Assembly (NCBI RefSeq): GCF_900119155.1
Contig: NZ_FPIR01000007.1
Coordinates: forward strand, 124,001-188,000
DNA: 64,000 nucleotides
DNA from: Ruminococcus sp. YE71
Lineage (GTDB): Bacteria > Bacillota > Clostridia > Oscillospirales > Ruminococcaceae
Direction of reading: 5' to 3'
Shown: positions 25,736 through 36,653 of the stretch, piece after piece
How the letters are laid out: each line of letters begins with the position of its first letter
Numbering within the stretch: the stretch's first letter is position 1
The notes under the pieces: generated by a model
The model's input: only the letters and a program-made list of their open reading frames with translations
What the model was told of the DNA's origin: nothing
Databases searched by the model: none
Position numbers and translations under genes: made by a program

Positions 25736-28700
25736 TCATACTAACGAGAACGGATCGCTGACACTGTTAGCCGAGTGAGTCTCATTCTTGATAACCTCGA
25801 CACTGTTGTAAACGTCCATACCTGTACCCGCAGGGATCAGCTTACCGATAATAACGTTCTCTTTAAGACCAACGAGGTGGTCGGTCTTGCCCTTGATAGC
25901 CGCGTCGGTAAGAGCCTTTGTGGTCTCCTGGAAGGATGCAGCCGACAGGAAGGAGTCGGAGTAGCTGGAAGCCTTTGTGATACCCTGGATAACAGGAACA
26001 GTGGTGATGAGACGAGCGTTGATGTCGCCTGCGTCGATCTGCTTCTGGATCTCCTCGTTGATGGTGTTGATCTCGGTCTTTTCTACGAGACTGCCCGGGA
26101 GCAGATAGCTCGAACCGCTGTCGTCGATCTTGACCTTCTTCATCATCTGACGAACGATAACTTCGATGTGCTTGTCGTTGATATCAACACCCTGCGAACG
26201 GTAAACCTTCTGAACTTCGGTGATGATGTAGTTCTGAACATCCTCAACACCGTTAACAGCAAGGATATCCGACGGGTTGATGGAACCCTCGGTAAGAGGC
26301 TGACCCTTCAGGACGAAAGCACCCTCAACAACGTTGGGCTTGAGCTTGTAGCCGTAGGGGATAGGATAGCTCTCCTGAGCAGGATTGTCGAGGTCTTCGC
26401 TGGTCACGATAACGTGGCGCATCTTCTTCTCCTCGGTGATGCGGACAGTACCGTCGATGCGGGTAATGATAGCCGCACCCTTCGGACGTCTGCTCTCGAA
26501 AAGTTCCTCGACACGGGGAAGACCCTGTGTGATATCTTCTGCCGATGCGATACCGCCCGTATGGAAGGTACGCATGGTAAGCTGTGTACCGGGCTCACCG
26601 ATGGACTGCGCGGAGATAACGCCGACAGCCTCACCGACTCTTACGACCTTGCCGTTAGCAAGGTTAGCGCCGTAGCACTTAGCACAAACACCGTTCTTTG
26701 CGTTGCAGGCAAGTACCGAACGGATCTTTATCTTCTCTCTGCCCGTAGCATTCATGATGGAGACAACTCTCTCCGCCTCGTGCTCGGTCATGAGTCTGTT
26801 TCTCGAAACAGCGACCTCGCCGCTCTTGGGATCCTTCAGATCCTCAACAAGGTATCTGCCCACAAGTCTCTCGGTCAGAGGCTCGATCATTTCCTTGTCA
26901 GCCCTGATCTCGAATACGTCGATACCGTTGGTGGTGCCGCAGTCTTCCTGACGGATGATAACATCCTGCGATACGTCAACGAGTCGTCTGGTCAGGTAAC
27001 CCGAGTCAGCGGTACGAAGAGCGGTATCAGCCAGACCCTTACGTGCGCCTCGCGAGGAGATGAAGTACTCCAGAATGGTAAGACCTTCACGGTAGTTAGC
27101 TCTGATAGGAAGCTCGATAGTGGAACCCGAGGTGTTCGCGATAAGTCCGCGCATACCTGCCAGCTGTCTGATCTGGTTGATAGAACCACGAGCTCCCGAG
27201 TCCGCCATCATGTTGATGGGGTTGTAGGGGTCGAGACCGCGCTTCAGGGCGTCGGTAACTTCGTTTGTAGCCTTGTTCCAGATCGCGATGAACTGCTTCG
27301 ACCTCTCCTCACGGGAGATCATACCGCGCTTGAACCATACGTCCACCTTGGCGATCTCGGAATCTGCGTGAGCAAGGATATCCTTCTTCTCCTCAGGGAT
27401 GGTAGCGTCGCAGACCGCAACGGTGATAGCAGCCTTGGTGGAGTACTTGTAGCCGAGAGCCTTGATGTTATCAAGAACTTCGGAGGTGTGAGTAGTACCG
27501 TGCTGCTGGATGCAGCGCTCAACGATGGTCGAGAGCTGACCCTTCTTAACAAGGAAGCTGATCTCAAGATCGAACTGCTTGTCGGAGTTGGTCCTGTCAA
27601 CAAAGCCGAGATCCTGAGGGATGATGCTGTTGAAAATGAGCCTGCCGACAGTAGCGTCCACGATCTTGGATACCTGTCTGTCGCCCAGCTGCTTGGTGAT
27701 GCGGACCTTGATAGCTGCGTGCAGCGAAACGTCGCCGTTGTTGTAAGCCATCAGAGCCTCGTTCACATCGCGGAACACCTTGCCCTCGCCGAGCTCGCCG
27801 TCCTTCTGGAGGGTGAGGTAGTAGGAACCCAGTACCATATCCTGAGTAGGAACAGCAACAGGGCGTCCGTCGGAAGGTTTGAGCAGGTTGTTGGCTGCGA
27901 GCATGAGGAAGCGAGCCTCAGCCTGAGCCTCGGGCGAGATAGGCAGATGCACCGCCATCTGGTCGCCGTCGAAGTCCGCGTTATAAGCCGTACATACCAG
28001 AGGATGCAGCTTGATAGCTCTGCCCTCTACGAGTATCGGCTCGAATGCCTGGATACCGAGTCTGTGAAGTGTAGGCGCACGGTTGAGCAGTACGGGGTGT
28101 CCCTGAATTACGTTTTCGAGGGCGTCCCATACGATAGGTTCAACTCTTTCGATAGCGTTCTTTGCGCCGTTGATGTTGAGCTGCTGACCGTTGCCGCCGT
28201 TCTTTGTGATATCAACGAGTCTCTTGATAACGAAGGGCTTGAACAGCTCAAGAGCCATTTCCTTCGGCAGACCGCACTGATACATTTTCAGCTCAGGGCC
28301 GACAACGATAACCGAACGTCCCGAGTAGTCAACACGCTTACCGAGAAGGTTCTGACGGAAACGTCCCTGCTTACCTTTGAGCATATCCGACAGGGACTTG
28401 AACGCTCTGTTGTTCGGGCCCGTAACAGGTCTGCCGTGTCTGCCGTTGTCGATAAGAGCGTCAACAGCTTCCTGGAGCATTCTCTTCTCGTTGCGGATGA
28501 TGATCTCGGGAGCTTCAAGCTCGAGCATCCTTTTAAGTCTGTTGTTTCTGTTGATAACGCGTCTGTAGAGATCGTTCAGATCGGAAGTCGCGTATCTGCC
28601 GCCGTCCAGCATGACCATAGGTCTCAGGTCGGGCGGGATAACAGGCAGCGCTTCGAGTATCATCCACGAAGGCTCCTGATTCGATTTGATGAACGCCTCA

Positions 28701-29371
28701 ACTACTTCAAGTCTCTTGAGCAGCTTGATGCGCTTCTGACCGGGAGCGAGTCCGTCCAGTTCTTCCTTCAGCTCTCTGGAGAGTCTGTAAAGGTTAAATT
28801 CCTTAGTCTCGTCAAGGCTTGCGTATCTTTCGAGGAGTGCCTTGATAGCCTCGGCACCCATACCTACCTCGAAGTCGCTTGCCTCGTACTTAACGAGCAG
28901 CTCCTGATACTGGGATTCGCTCAGCAGCTCCTTAGCCTCAAGGCTGGTGTTGCCGCCGTCGATAACGATATACTTGGTGAAGTACAGGACTTCTTCAAGT
29001 CTCTTCTGGCTTATGTCAAGTATCTGACCAATTCTCGAAGGTGTGCCCTTGAAGTACCAGATATGCGAAACGGGAGCAGCAAGCTCGATGTGTCCCATTC
29101 TCTCACGTCTTACGTCCTTCTTTGCGATAACAACGCCGCAGCGCTCGCAGACCTTGCCCTTCTGGTACTTCTGCTGCTTGTACTTTCCGCAGTGGCAGGT
29201 CCAGTCCTTGGTCGGTCCGAAGATACGCTCGCAGTAAAGGCCGTCTCTTTCGGGCTTCTGCGTGCGGTAGTTTATGGTCTCGGGGCGGGTGACCTCGCCG
29301 AAAGACCATTCTCTGATCTTATCAGGTGAAGCAAGCGAGATCTTTATAGATTCAAAAACGTTAGATTCCAA
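25736..29371 (-). CDS. rpoC: RNA polymerase subunit beta'
   Basis: A 1211-residue beta' subunit, normal for Firmicutes. The N-terminal zinc ribbon has [20 protein letters not shown] (residues 59-78). The active site loop NADFDGDQM, which holds the catalytic magnesium, is at about residues 463-471. The trigger-loop region ([19 protein letters not shown]) and the second zinc cluster (C[12 protein letters not shown]) follow. It starts 88 bases after the stop of rpoB on the same strand; no clear terminator lies between, so they form one transcript. Confidence 0.98.
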   Translation of the reverse strand: MESNVFESIKISLASPDKIREWSFGEVTRPETINYRTQKPERDGLYCERIFGPTKDWTCHCGKYKQQKYQKGKVCERCGVVIAKKDVRRERMGHIELAAPVSHIWYFKGTPSRIGQILDISQKRLEEVLYFTKYIVIDGGNTSLEAKELLSESQYQELLVKYEASDFEVGMGAEAIKALLERYASLDETKEFNLYRLSRELKEELDGLAPGQKRIKLLKRLEVVEAFIKSNQEPSWMILEALPVIPPDLRPMVMLDGGRYATSDLNDLYRRVINRNNRLKRMLELEAPEIIIRNEKRMLQEAVDALIDNGRHGRPVTGPNNRAFKSLSDMLKGKQGRFRQNLLGKRVDYSGRSVIVVGPELKMYQCGLPKEMALELFKPFVIKRLVDITKNGGNGQQLNINGAKNAIERVEPIVWDALENVIQGHPVLLNRAPTLHRLGIQAFEPILVEGRAIKLHPLVCTAYNADFDGDQMAVHLPISPEAQAEARFLMLAANNLLKPSDGRPVAVPTQDMVLGSYYLTLQKDGELGEGKVFRDVNEALMAYNNGDVSLHAAIKVRITKQLGDRQVSKIVDATVGRLIFNSIIPQDLGFVDRTNSDKQFDLEISFLVKKGQLSTIVERCIQQHGTTHTSEVLDNIKALGYKYSTKAAITVAVCDATIPEEKKDILAHADSEIAKVDVWFKRGMISREERSKQFIAIWNKATNEVTDALKRGLDPYNPINMMADSGARGSINQIRQLAGMRGLIANTSGSTIELPIRANYREGLTILEYFISSRGARKGLADTALRTADSGYLTRRLVDVSQDVIIRQEDCGTTNGIDVFEIRADKEMIEPLTERLVGRYLVEDLKDPKSGEVAVSRNRLMTEHEAERVVSIMNATGREKIKIRSVLACNAKNGVCAKCYGANLANGKVVRVGEAVGVISAQSIGEPGTQLTMRTFHTGGIASAEDITQGLPRVEELFESRRPKGAAIITRIDGTVRITEEKKMRHVIVTSEDLDNPAQESYPIPYGYKLKPNVVEGAFVLKGQPLTEGSINPSDILAVNGVEDVQNYIITEVQKVYRSQGVDINDKHIEVIVRQMMKKVKIDDSGSSYLLPGSLVEKTEINTINEEIQKQIDAGDINARLITTVPVIQGITKASSYSDSFLSAASFQETTKALTDAAIKGKTDHLVGLKENVIIGKLIPAGTGMDVYNSVEVIKNETHSANSVSDPFSLV

Positions 29372-29459
29372 ATTCGTACCCTCTTCCTCTGTTGTTTCTG
29401 TATTGAAGTGAGGTCAGTACGGAGCCTGTATGCTCCGCACCCAGATCTCACGGCGTCGG

Positions 29460-32400
29460 TCAATAGTCCTCGTTGTCAAAGTCACTCGGACCGCCTGTGT
29501 ACTCATCGTTGATGAGGTTCTCGTCATCCTCGGTGCTGTAAACGACCTCGGTCTCCTCATCGGGAGAGCCTACCTCGTGCAGACCGAGGGAATCCATCTC
29601 ATCCTCGTCGAACGAATTGAATACGTCGGGGTTCATATCGGGACCTCTGTATTCCTGCTCGTCGCTCATGCTGGTCTGCATCAGTTCGAGGGTCCTGCCC
29701 TCGCTGTCGGATATCTCAAGGTCGAGACCCAGCGACTGGAGCTCCTTGACAAGTACCTTGAATGCCTCGGGGATACCGGGCTTCGGGATATTCTGACCAT
29801 CGCTGATAGCGTGGTAGGTCTTGTCTCTTCCGTCCTTATCATCCGACTTGACGGTGAGTATTTCCTGAAGGGTGTAAGCAGCACCGTAAGCCTCCAGTGC
29901 CCAAACCTCCATCTCACCGAAACGCTGTCCGCCGAACTGTGCCTTACCGCCGAGAGGCTGCTGAGTTACCAGTGCATACGGACCTGTCGATCTTGCGTGT
30001 ATCTTATCGTCAACGAGGTGGTGGAGCTTGAGGTAGTACATATAGCCGACCGTTACCTTGTTGTCGAACTTTTCACCTGTTCTGCCGTCGTACAGAGTGA
30101 ACTTGCCGTCCTCGTGCATACTGATGGCATTCGGGTTGATGACGTCGCTCATGGGGTGGATCTCGAACTTATCGGTATTGCCTCTGTTTTCGAGGTAGTT
30201 CTCCTGAGCGGCTCTGAAGCAGGCTCTGATGTCCTCTTCGTGTGCGCCGTCGAATACGGGGGTCATGATCTTCCAGCCAAGTGCCTTTGCAGCCATACCA
30301 AGATGTACTTCGAGCACCTGACCGATATTCATACGCGAAGGAACGCCGAGGGGGTTCAGCACGATGTCAAGGGGAGTACCATCCTCAAGGAACGGCATAT
30401 CTTCGGGAGGAAGTATTCTCGAAACAACACCCTTGTTACCGTGACGGCCCGCCATCTTATCGCCGACCGAGATCTTTCTCTTCTGAGCGATGTAGCAGCG
30501 CACCAGCATATTGACTCCGGGCGACAGCTCTTCGCAGTTTTCCTTAGTGAACACCTTAACGTCGATGATCGTACCCGACTCACCGTGAGGAACCTTCAGG
30601 GAGTTGTCGCGGACATCTCTTTCCTTGTCGCCGAAGATAGCTCTGAGCAGTCTCTGTTCGGGGCAAACCTCGGTCTCGCCCTTAGGCGTTACCTTACCTA
30701 CAAGGATATCGCCGGGTCTTACGTCCGCACCGATGCGGATGATACCGTTCTCGTCAAGGTTTGCAAGATACTCGTCCTTGACCTGGGGGATATCTCTTGT
30801 GATCTCCTCGGGTCCGAGCTTGGTGTCTCTTGCTTCTATCTCGTACTCCTCGATGTGGATAGAGGTGTACTTGTCCTGTCTTACGAGGTTTTCGTTAAGA
30901 AGTACAGCGTCCTCGTAGTTGTAGCCTTCCCAGGTCATGAAGCCGATGAGGGCGTTCTTACCCAGCGAGAGCTCGCCGTTGGAGGTCGCAGGACCGTCAC
31001 CGATGATCTGGTGAGCCTCGATGCGCTCGCCCTTGTCAACGATAGGTCTCTGGTTGGTGCAGGTACCCGCATTGGAGCGCTTGAACTTGATGAGCTCATA
31101 GGTACGCAGATTGCCGTCATCCTCACGAACGACTATCTTGTCTGCGTCAACGCTCTCTACGACGCCTGCCTTTTCGGAAACGACTGCAACGCCCGAGTCG
31201 AGGCAGGTCTTGTATTCCATACCTGTACCTACGATAGGCGATTCGGTCTTGAGCAGCGGCACAGCCTGCCTCTGCATGTTCGCGCCCATGAGAGCACGGT
31301 TCGCGTCATCGTTCTCAAGGAAGGGGATGCACGCGGTAGCGACGGAAACGACCATCTTAGGCGAGATATCCATGAAGTCGATATGCTCGTTGTCTATCTC
31401 AAGGATCTGGTCTCTGTATCTGCCGTTAACTTTCTTTCTTGCAAACTTGTTGTCCTCGGTAAGGGGCTCGTTCGCCTGAGCGATCATGTAGTTATCCTCA
31501 ACGTCGGCAGTCATGTAAACTACCTCGTCGGTAACTACGCCCGTCTCCTTGTCAACTCTTCTGTAGGGAGCCTCGATGAAGCCGTACTCATTTATTCTTG
31601 CGAAGGATGCGAGGTACGAGATAAGTCCGATGTTAGGACCTTCAGGAGTCTCGATAGGGCACATTCTTCCGTAGTGTGTATAGTGAACGTCGCGGACCTC
31701 GAATCCTGCGCGGTCTCTCGAAAGACCTCCGGGTCCCAGTGCGGAGAGTCTTCTCTTGTGAGTAAGCTCAGCGAGGGGGTTGTTCTGGTCCATGAACTGC
31801 GACAGAGGAGAACTTCCGAAGAACTCCTTGATAGCCGCAGAGATAGGTCTGATATTGATAAGATCTCTCGGGGTGAGTATCTCCGCATCCTGAGACTGAA
31901 CGTTCATTCTCTCGCGGATAACTCTCTCCATTCTGGTGAAGCCGATGCGGAACTGGTTCTGGAGCAGCTCACCCACCGAGCGGATACGTCTGTTGCCGAG
32001 GTGGTCGATATCGTCAACGGTACCAACGCCCTCGCAGAGGTTGAGGAAGTAGGAGATAGTAGCGATGATATCGTCGAGGATGATGTGCTTGGGAACGAGT
32101 TCGTTCATGCGTGCCTGCACCTGCTCGATGACCTCATCCTCGGTCTCGCAGGAGTCGAGGATCTCCTTGAGGATCGGGAAGTACACCTTCTCGCTGACGC
32201 CGATGCTCTTGGGATCCCTGGTGATATATTCGGAGATATCCACCATACCGCTGCCGATGATCTTTACCTCGCGCTCGACCATTCTGGAGTTGGTCTCGCC
32301 CGTCTCTTCGGAAACGTAGTATTCCTTAGCCTCGGTAGTAACGAAGGCTTCCATAACGCCCGCGTTCTCGATATTGTAAGCCTGTTCGTAGCGAAGTGTC

Positions 32401-33335
32401 TGACCCGGTTCAGCCAGCAGCTCACCTGTTACGGGGCTGATGATCGGTCTCGAAACGGTGTGACCCGCAAGTCTCGAAGCGATACCGAGTTTCTTGTTGT
32501 ACTTATAGCGTCCGAAACGGCAGAGGTCATATCTCTTGTCGTCGAAGAACAGATTATGCAGCAGGGTCTGAGCGCTCTCAACTGTAGGCGGCTCACCGGG
32601 GCGGAGCTTTCTGTACACTTCAAGAAGAGCCTCTTCCTTGTTAGCGGTGGGGTCTTTCTGGAGTATAGTCTGATTCAGTCTCTCGTCAACGCCGAATCTG
32701 TCGGTGATCTCTTCATTGGTACCGATACCGAGCGCACGGATGAAGGTAGTGATCGGTATCTTTCTGTTCTTATCGATGCGGACATAGACAACGTCATTGG
32801 AGTCCATCTCATACTCAAGCCAAGCACCTCTGTTCGGGATGATGGTAGAGTTGAACAGGTCCTTACCTGTCTTATCCTTATCGAAGTTGAAATAAACGCC
32901 GGGCGAACGAACGAGCTGTGATACTATTACACGCTCCGCGCCGTTGATAACGAAAGTACCGCTCTCGGTCATCTTCGGCAGGTCGCCCATGTATACCTCT
33001 GACTCCTTCACTTCGCCCGTCTCGTTATTTCTGAGGCGTGCCTTTACGTGAAGTCTCGAGGAATAAGTAGCGTCGCGCTCCTTGCATTCCGCGATGGTAT
33101 ATTTCGGGGTGGGGTCGATTCGGTAATCGACGAATGAAAGTTCAAGGTTGCCGTTGTAGTCGGTAATCGCTGCTACCTCCTCAAAGACCTCCTTCAGACC
33201 CTCCTCGATAAACCACTTGTACGAGTTTTTCTGCACCTCGATGAGGTTAGGCATTTCCTGTACCTCACGGATCTTGGCAAAGCTCTTTCGGGTATTCTTA
33301 CCCAGTCTGACGTCTTTTACATTGACATTCACCAT
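29460..33335 (-). CDS. rpoB: RNA polymerase subunit beta
   Basis: A 1291-residue beta subunit. Landmarks include the rifampicin-pocket region ([20 protein letters not shown], then [24 protein letters not shown]), [12 protein letters not shown], and the C-terminal [31 protein letters not shown] tail of about 75 acidic residues follows the catalytic part. The rifampicin-contact residues look wild type in this read. The usual ribosomal protein genes rplJL are not directly upstream; a sigma-A promoter stands 110 bases before the start. Confidence 0.98.
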   Translation of the reverse strand: MVNVNVKDVRLGKNTRKSFAKIREVQEMPNLIEVQKNSYKWFIEEGLKEVFEEVAAITDYNGNLELSFVDYRIDPTPKYTIAECKERDATYSSRLHVKARLRNNETGEVKESEVYMGDLPKMTESGTFVINGAERVIVSQLVRSPGVYFNFDKDKTGKDLFNSTIIPNRGAWLEYEMDSNDVVYVRIDKNRKIPITTFIRALGIGTNEEITDRFGVDERLNQTILQKDPTANKEEALLEVYRKLRPGEPPTVESAQTLLHNLFFDDKRYDLCRFGRYKYNKKLGIASRLAGHTVSRPIISPVTGELLAEPGQTLRYEQAYNIENAGVMEAFVTTEAKEYYVSEETGETNSRMVEREVKIIGSGMVDISEYITRDPKSIGVSEKVYFPILKEILDSCETEDEVIEQVQARMNELVPKHIILDDIIATISYFLNLCEGVGTVDDIDHLGNRRIRSVGELLQNQFRIGFTRMERVIRERMNVQSQDAEILTPRDLINIRPISAAIKEFFGSSPLSQFMDQNNPLAELTHKRRLSALGPGGLSRDRAGFEVRDVHYTHYGRMCPIETPEGPNIGLISYLASFARINEYGFIEAPYRRVDKETGVVTDEVVYMTADVEDNYMIAQANEPLTEDNKFARKKVNGRYRDQILEIDNEHIDFMDISPKMVVSVATACIPFLENDDANRALMGANMQRQAVPLLKTESPIVGTGMEYKTCLDSGVAVVSEKAGVVESVDADKIVVREDDGNLRTYELIKFKRSNAGTCTNQRPIVDKGERIEAHQIIGDGPATSNGELSLGKNALIGFMTWEGYNYEDAVLLNENLVRQDKYTSIHIEEYEIEARDTKLGPEEITRDIPQVKDEYLANLDENGIIRIGADVRPGDILVGKVTPKGETEVCPEQRLLRAIFGDKERDVRDNSLKVPHGESGTIIDVKVFTKENCEELSPGVNMLVRCYIAQKRKISVGDKMAGRHGNKGVVSRILPPEDMPFLEDGTPLDIVLNPLGVPSRMNIGQVLEVHLGMAAKALGWKIMTPVFDGAHEEDIRACFRAAQENYLENRGNTDKFEIHPMSDVINPNAISMHEDGKFTLYDGRTGEKFDNKVTVGYMYYLKLHHLVDDKIHARSTGPYALVTQQPLGGKAQFGGQRFGEMEVWALEAYGAAYTLQEILTVKSDDKDGRDKTYHAISDGQNIPKPGIPEAFKVLVKELQSLGLDLEISDSEGRTLELMQTSMSDEQEYRGPDMNPDVFNSFDEDEMDSLGLHEVGSPDEETEVVYSTEDDENLINDEYTGGPSDFDNEDY

Positions 33336-33444
33336 GTGCGCTGATCACTCCTTAGTAAGATGTAGATACATTATTTTTTCCTCGAAATCCGAGCCGTTTC
33401 TGCGGTACAAAAGGGCAGGGGATTCGATTATGATACATTATATA

Positions 33445-33473
33445 ATTATATAACAGTATCGTGCTTTTGTCAA
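33445..33473 (-). promoter_or_regulatory. Sigma-A promoter of rpoBC
   Basis: On the minus strand TTGACA (33473-33468), a 17-base spacer and TATAAT (33450-33445). Since no ribosomal protein gene lies directly upstream, this looks like the main promoter for rpoB and rpoC. Confidence 0.85.
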
Positions 33474-33734
33474 CCTTCTGTACAAAAAAATTCTCATAAG
33501 AAGCTATTTTCTGTGACTTGCACAATAATTGCGCTTTTACGGGCTTGATTTTCTATCTTTGCGAATGTGTTATCAGACTGTAAATTTTTCTTAAACATCA
33601 AAAATCGCCGAAAAACTGCGGTATTGCGCGGTTTTTGCGGCTTGGGTTTTGACTGCTCTTGACTTTCGGGGCTGTTTGTGTTAATATTGAACTTGTATGA
33701 CGGCTTTTTTATTTTTTTATTTTATATTGTGAGG

Positions 33735-34138
33735 TGCTTTCTCGCACCTTCGGTGCGACAGGGGGTTTCGCTCGAATCGCTTGCGCTCTCTCACGAAAAT
33801 AAAATCGGCAAATCTGTTGTTCTTTATAATTTGATTAGGTTTTTTCATGTTGAGCCTTTATTGACGGTTTGTTGGGATTTGCCGATTTTATGTTGGTGGG
33901 GACGTTTGTCCGCTTACGGGTCGGTGCGACCTCTCGGGTACGGGGACTCTGTCCCCGTGCCCCTGCTGGGGGACCCTTTGAAAAGGGTCACCCCAGACCC
34001 CTCCTAAACTTTTTGAGACTCTGGCGAACACGGTTATTTTGTTTGATGAGTCGCGGAGCTTTCTTCCCGATTGCTCAAACATGATTTGGCGTAGCCAAAT
34101 CACCGCGAATTTGGTGCAGGGGTCACTGCCCCTGCTTT
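33735..34138. repeat. Palindromic intergenic repeat (families B and C)
   Basis: A composite of inverted segments: an outer pair AATCGGCAAATC/GATTTGCCGATT, then the GGGGACTCTGTCCCC hairpin, then GGGACCC...GGGTC, the AAACTTTTTGA segment, and finally GATTTGGCG-TA-GCCAAATC and GCAGGGGTCACTGCCCCTGC. Similar blocks occur at 36320-36600 and 39900-40246, and the last hairpins also at 54618-54793. No gene is present between rpoB and the pseudouridine synthase. Confidence 0.8.
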
Positions 34139-34165
34139 CATATTTTTCTTATAAAGGAGCAGAAT

Positions 34166-34873
34166 ATGCGTATAGATAAATTTATCTCGTCTCAGCGGAC
34201 CGATCTCTCTCGCTCGGATGTTAAAAAACTTATAAAAGATGGCAGGGTCTCCGCCGACGGTCTTACCGTCCGTACCCCCGACTATAAGGTCTCCGAAAAC
34301 TCCTCCGTTACCGTTGACGGCTCCCCGATAACGTTTAAAAGGTTCCTATATATCATGCTCAATAAACCGCAGGGCTACGTCTGCTCTACTAAAGAAGGAA
34401 AATCCCCCACCGTCCTCGAACTCGTCCCCCCCGAACTCCGCCGCAAAGACCTTTTCCCGGCAGGCAGGCTCGATAAGGACACCGAAGGCTTCGTCCTCAT
34501 CACCGATGACGGTCAGCTCGCTCACGATATGCTCGCCCCATCAAAACACGTCCCCAAGACCTATTTCGTCCGCCTCCGCGACCCCTACGACCCCTCCTAC
34601 GAAATCGTTTTTACGAAAGGCGTCACCATCGACGGCGGCGAACTCTGCCTCCCCGCCGAACTTACCCCCGATGATTCCGACCCCTTCGCCTGCACTCTCA
34701 TCATCCGCGAGGGCAAATTCCATCAGGTCAAAAGGATGTTTGAATCCGTTGGAAATAAGGTGGTTTATCTCAAACGAGTACGGATAGGCGGACTCGATCT
34801 CGACCCCGAATTGCCCCTCGGAAGCTGTTTGGAGATTATGCACAAAGATGTTGAAAAGATAATACCCCATTAA
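34166..34873 (+). CDS. rsuA: 16S rRNA pseudouridine synthase, RsuA family
   Basis: A 235-residue protein. The N-terminus is an S4 RNA-binding domain (MRIDKFISSQRTDLSRSDVKK). The catalytic domain carries AGRLDKDTEG with the catalytic aspartate at about residue 103, the YIMLNKPQGYVCS segment and GKFHQVKRMFESVGNKV, which are typical of RsuA/RluB. It isomerises a uridine in 16S rRNA, probably U516. AAAGGAGC precedes ATG by seven bases. It is a single gene between two repeat-rich spacers. Confidence 0.88.
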   Translation: MRIDKFISSQRTDLSRSDVKKLIKDGRVSADGLTVRTPDYKVSENSSVTVDGSPITFKRFLYIMLNKPQGYVCSTKEGKSPTVLELVPPELRRKDLFPAGRLDKDTEGFVLITDDGQLAHDMLAPSKHVPKTYFVRLRDPYDPSYEIVFTKGVTIDGGELCLPAELTPDDSDPFACTLIIREGKFHQVKRMFESVGNKVVYLKRVRIGGLDLDPELPLGSCLEIMHKDVEKIIPH

Positions 34874-34960
34874 AGTCAATTTTTCATTTTCGCTTGATAC
34901 ACCGCGAAATTTTCGTCATTATTTATAAAGCAGCTGTAAAAAGTTTAGTCAAAAAAACTC

Positions 34961-34989
34961 TTGTAAGTATATGAAAAATTTGCTATGAT
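34961..34989 (+). promoter_or_regulatory. Promoter of the MsmK/UgpC ATPase gene
   Basis: TTGTAA, 17-base spacer, TATGAT at 34984-34989, about 94 bases before the start codon. Confidence 0.65.
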
Positions 34990-35082
34990 ATTACTATAGC
35001 AAAACGGCAATGGGATAGTGTGGCTTTTTATATCCCTTCCGCTATGTACCAAATGAAATAAATTCAGGGAGGTCCTATTTGA

Positions 35083-36225
35083 ATGGCAAGTGTATCATTA
35101 AGAGAGATCTATAAGAAGTATCCGGGCGGCGTTATCGCTGTTTCGGACTTCAATATTGAGATCAAGGATAAGGAGTTTATAATCCTCGTTGGTCCTTCGG
35201 GCTGCGGTAAGTCCACTACCCTGCGTATGATCGCAGGTCTGGAGGAGATCTCCGAGGGTGAGCTGTATATCGGCGACCGTCTCGTTAACGACATCGCTCC
35301 TAAGGACAGAGATATCGCAATGGTTTTCCAGAACTACGCTCTATATCCTCATATGACTGTTTTCGAGAACATGGCTTTCGGTCTGAAGCTCCGCAAGGTT
35401 CCTAAGGACGAGATCGCTAAGAAGGTTGAAGAAGCTGCTAAGGCTCTTGACATCGCTCATCTGCTCGACAGAAAGCCGAAGGCTCTTTCCGGTGGTCAGA
35501 GACAGCGTGTTGCTCTCGGCCGTGCTATCGTTCGTGAGCCTAAGGTATTCCTTCTCGACGAGCCTCTTTCCAACCTCGACGCTAAGCTCCGTGCTCAGAT
35601 GAGAACCGAGATCTCCAAGCTCCACAAGAGACTGGGTACCACATTTATCTACGTTACTCATGACCAGACTGAGGCTATGACGATGGGTGACCGTATCGTT
35701 GTTATGAAGGACGGTTACATCCAGCAGATCGACACTCCTCAGAACCTTTACAACTATCCTGTTAACCAGTTCGTTGCAGGCTTCATCGGATCTCCCCAGA
35801 TGAACTTCATCGACGCTAAGCTCCTCAAGGATGGCGGCAAGTACCTCGTTGAGTTCGGCTCCGAGGACACCAAGACCTCCAGAGGCGTTAAGTTCACCGT
35901 TCAGGTTCCCGAGTCCAAGGCTGATCCCGAGGCTCTTGAGCCCCTGGTTAACCACGAGATCGTTCTCGGTATCCGTCCTGAGTGCATCCATGACGAAGAG
36001 ATGTTCATCTCCAACGCTACCACAGGTGTTGTCAACGCTACCGTTGAAGTTACCGAGCTTATGGGTGCTGAGACCTACCTGTACCTCACTTGCGAGGGCA
36101 TCCCGCTGACTGCAAGAGTATCGCCCAGATCTACTGCAAGACCTCAGGATGTTATCCAGGTTGCTTTCGATCCTAACAGGATCCACATCTTCGACAAGGA
36201 GACCGAGAAGAGCGTTGTAAACTGA
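35083..36225 (+). CDS. msmK: Multiple-sugar ABC transporter ATPase (MsmK/UgpC/MalK type)
   Basis: A 380-residue ATP-binding subunit for carbohydrate importers of the CUT1 class. Motifs: Walker [10 protein letters not shown] (about residues 39-47), Q-loop [10 protein letters not shown], signature [14 protein letters not shown], Walker [17 protein letters not shown], and H-loop YVTHDQ. The C-terminal about 140 residues form the regulatory OB domain ([13 protein letters not shown]). No permease or binding protein is adjacent, so it likely serves several sugar importers, as MsmX/MsmK do in other Firmicutes. A GGAGG site precedes ATG. Its codon use is biased toward C/T-ending favoured codons, consistent with high expression. 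Confidence 0.93.
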   Translation: MASVSLREIYKKYPGGVIAVSDFNIEIKDKEFIILVGPSGCGKSTTLRMIAGLEEISEGELYIGDRLVNDIAPKDRDIAMVFQNYALYPHMTVFENMAFGLKLRKVPKDEIAKKVEEAAKALDIAHLLDRKPKALSGGQRQRVALGRAIVREPKVFLLDEPLSNLDAKLRAQMRTEISKLHKRLGTTFIYVTHDQTEAMTMGDRIVVMKDGYIQQIDTPQNLYNYPVNQFVAGFIGSPQMNFIDAKLLKDGGKYLVEFGSEDTKTSRGVKFTVQVPESKADPEALEPLVNHEIVLGIRPECIHDEEMFISNATTGVVNATVEVTELMGAETYLYLTCEGIPLTARVSPRSTARPQDVIQVAFDPNRIHIFDKETEKSVVN

Positions 36226-36267
36226 TCTCTGATCTCTCGTTCGGTTTCTTATAAAACTTGATTTTTC

Positions 36268-36303
36268 GGATCGCTTCCTTTTTGAGGGAGCGATCTTTTT
36301 TTG
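36268..36303 (+). terminator. Terminator of msmK
   Basis: Stem GATCGCTTCC/GGGAGCGATC with a seven-base loop, followed by seven Ts. Confidence 0.9.
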
Positions 36304-36319
36304 TCTTTGTTTGTGTGTT

Positions 36320-36600
36320 TGGGTGGGGTGGGGGAGAGAATCGCTGGCGCTCTCTCGCGAAAATAAAATCGGCAAATCTGATTGTTCTTGATGGGTTTGG
36401 TTCTTGGATTTCATTTTGCGCCTTTATTGGTGGTTGGCTGGGATTTGCCGATTTTATGTGGTGGGGATGGTTGGCTCTCTTTCGGGACGAAGCCATCTCT
36501 CGGGTTCGGGGACTCTGTCCCCGAGCCCCTGCTGGGAGGGACCCTTTGAAAAGGGTCTCCCCCAGACCCCCTCCTAAACTTTTTAGTTCCCTGGCGTAAC
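36320..36600. repeat. Palindromic intergenic repeat (family B)
   Basis: Same order of blocks as at 33735: AATCGGCAAATC, its inverted partner GATTTGCCGATT, GGGGACTCTGTCCCCGAGCCCC, GGGACCC...GGGTC and CCTCCTAAACTTTTT. The terminal family C hairpins are missing here. Confidence 0.8.
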
Positions 36601-36621
36601 CTGCTCATTTGGCGTTTGCAT

Positions 36622-36650
36622 AAAAAAAGTCGGTTCATCTGAACCGACCT
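36622..36650 (-). terminator. Terminator of the pseudo-P-type ATPase gene
   Basis: On the minus strand GTCGGTTCA/TGAACCGAC is followed by seven Ts. Confidence 0.85.
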
Positions 36651-36653
36651 CTT

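Noticed and set aside
25775-29329. Very long open frame on the plus strand opposite rpoC
   Set aside because: It mirrors rpoC codon for codon, has low-complexity composition and no binding site. The same applies to the long frame at 29430-32921 opposite rpoB; rpoB and rpoC are beyond doubt.
33678-34007. Short frames within the palindromic repeats at 33735, 36320, 39900, 42171 and 48926
   Set aside because: They run through nested hairpins, differ between repeat copies and lack binding sites, so they are not genes.
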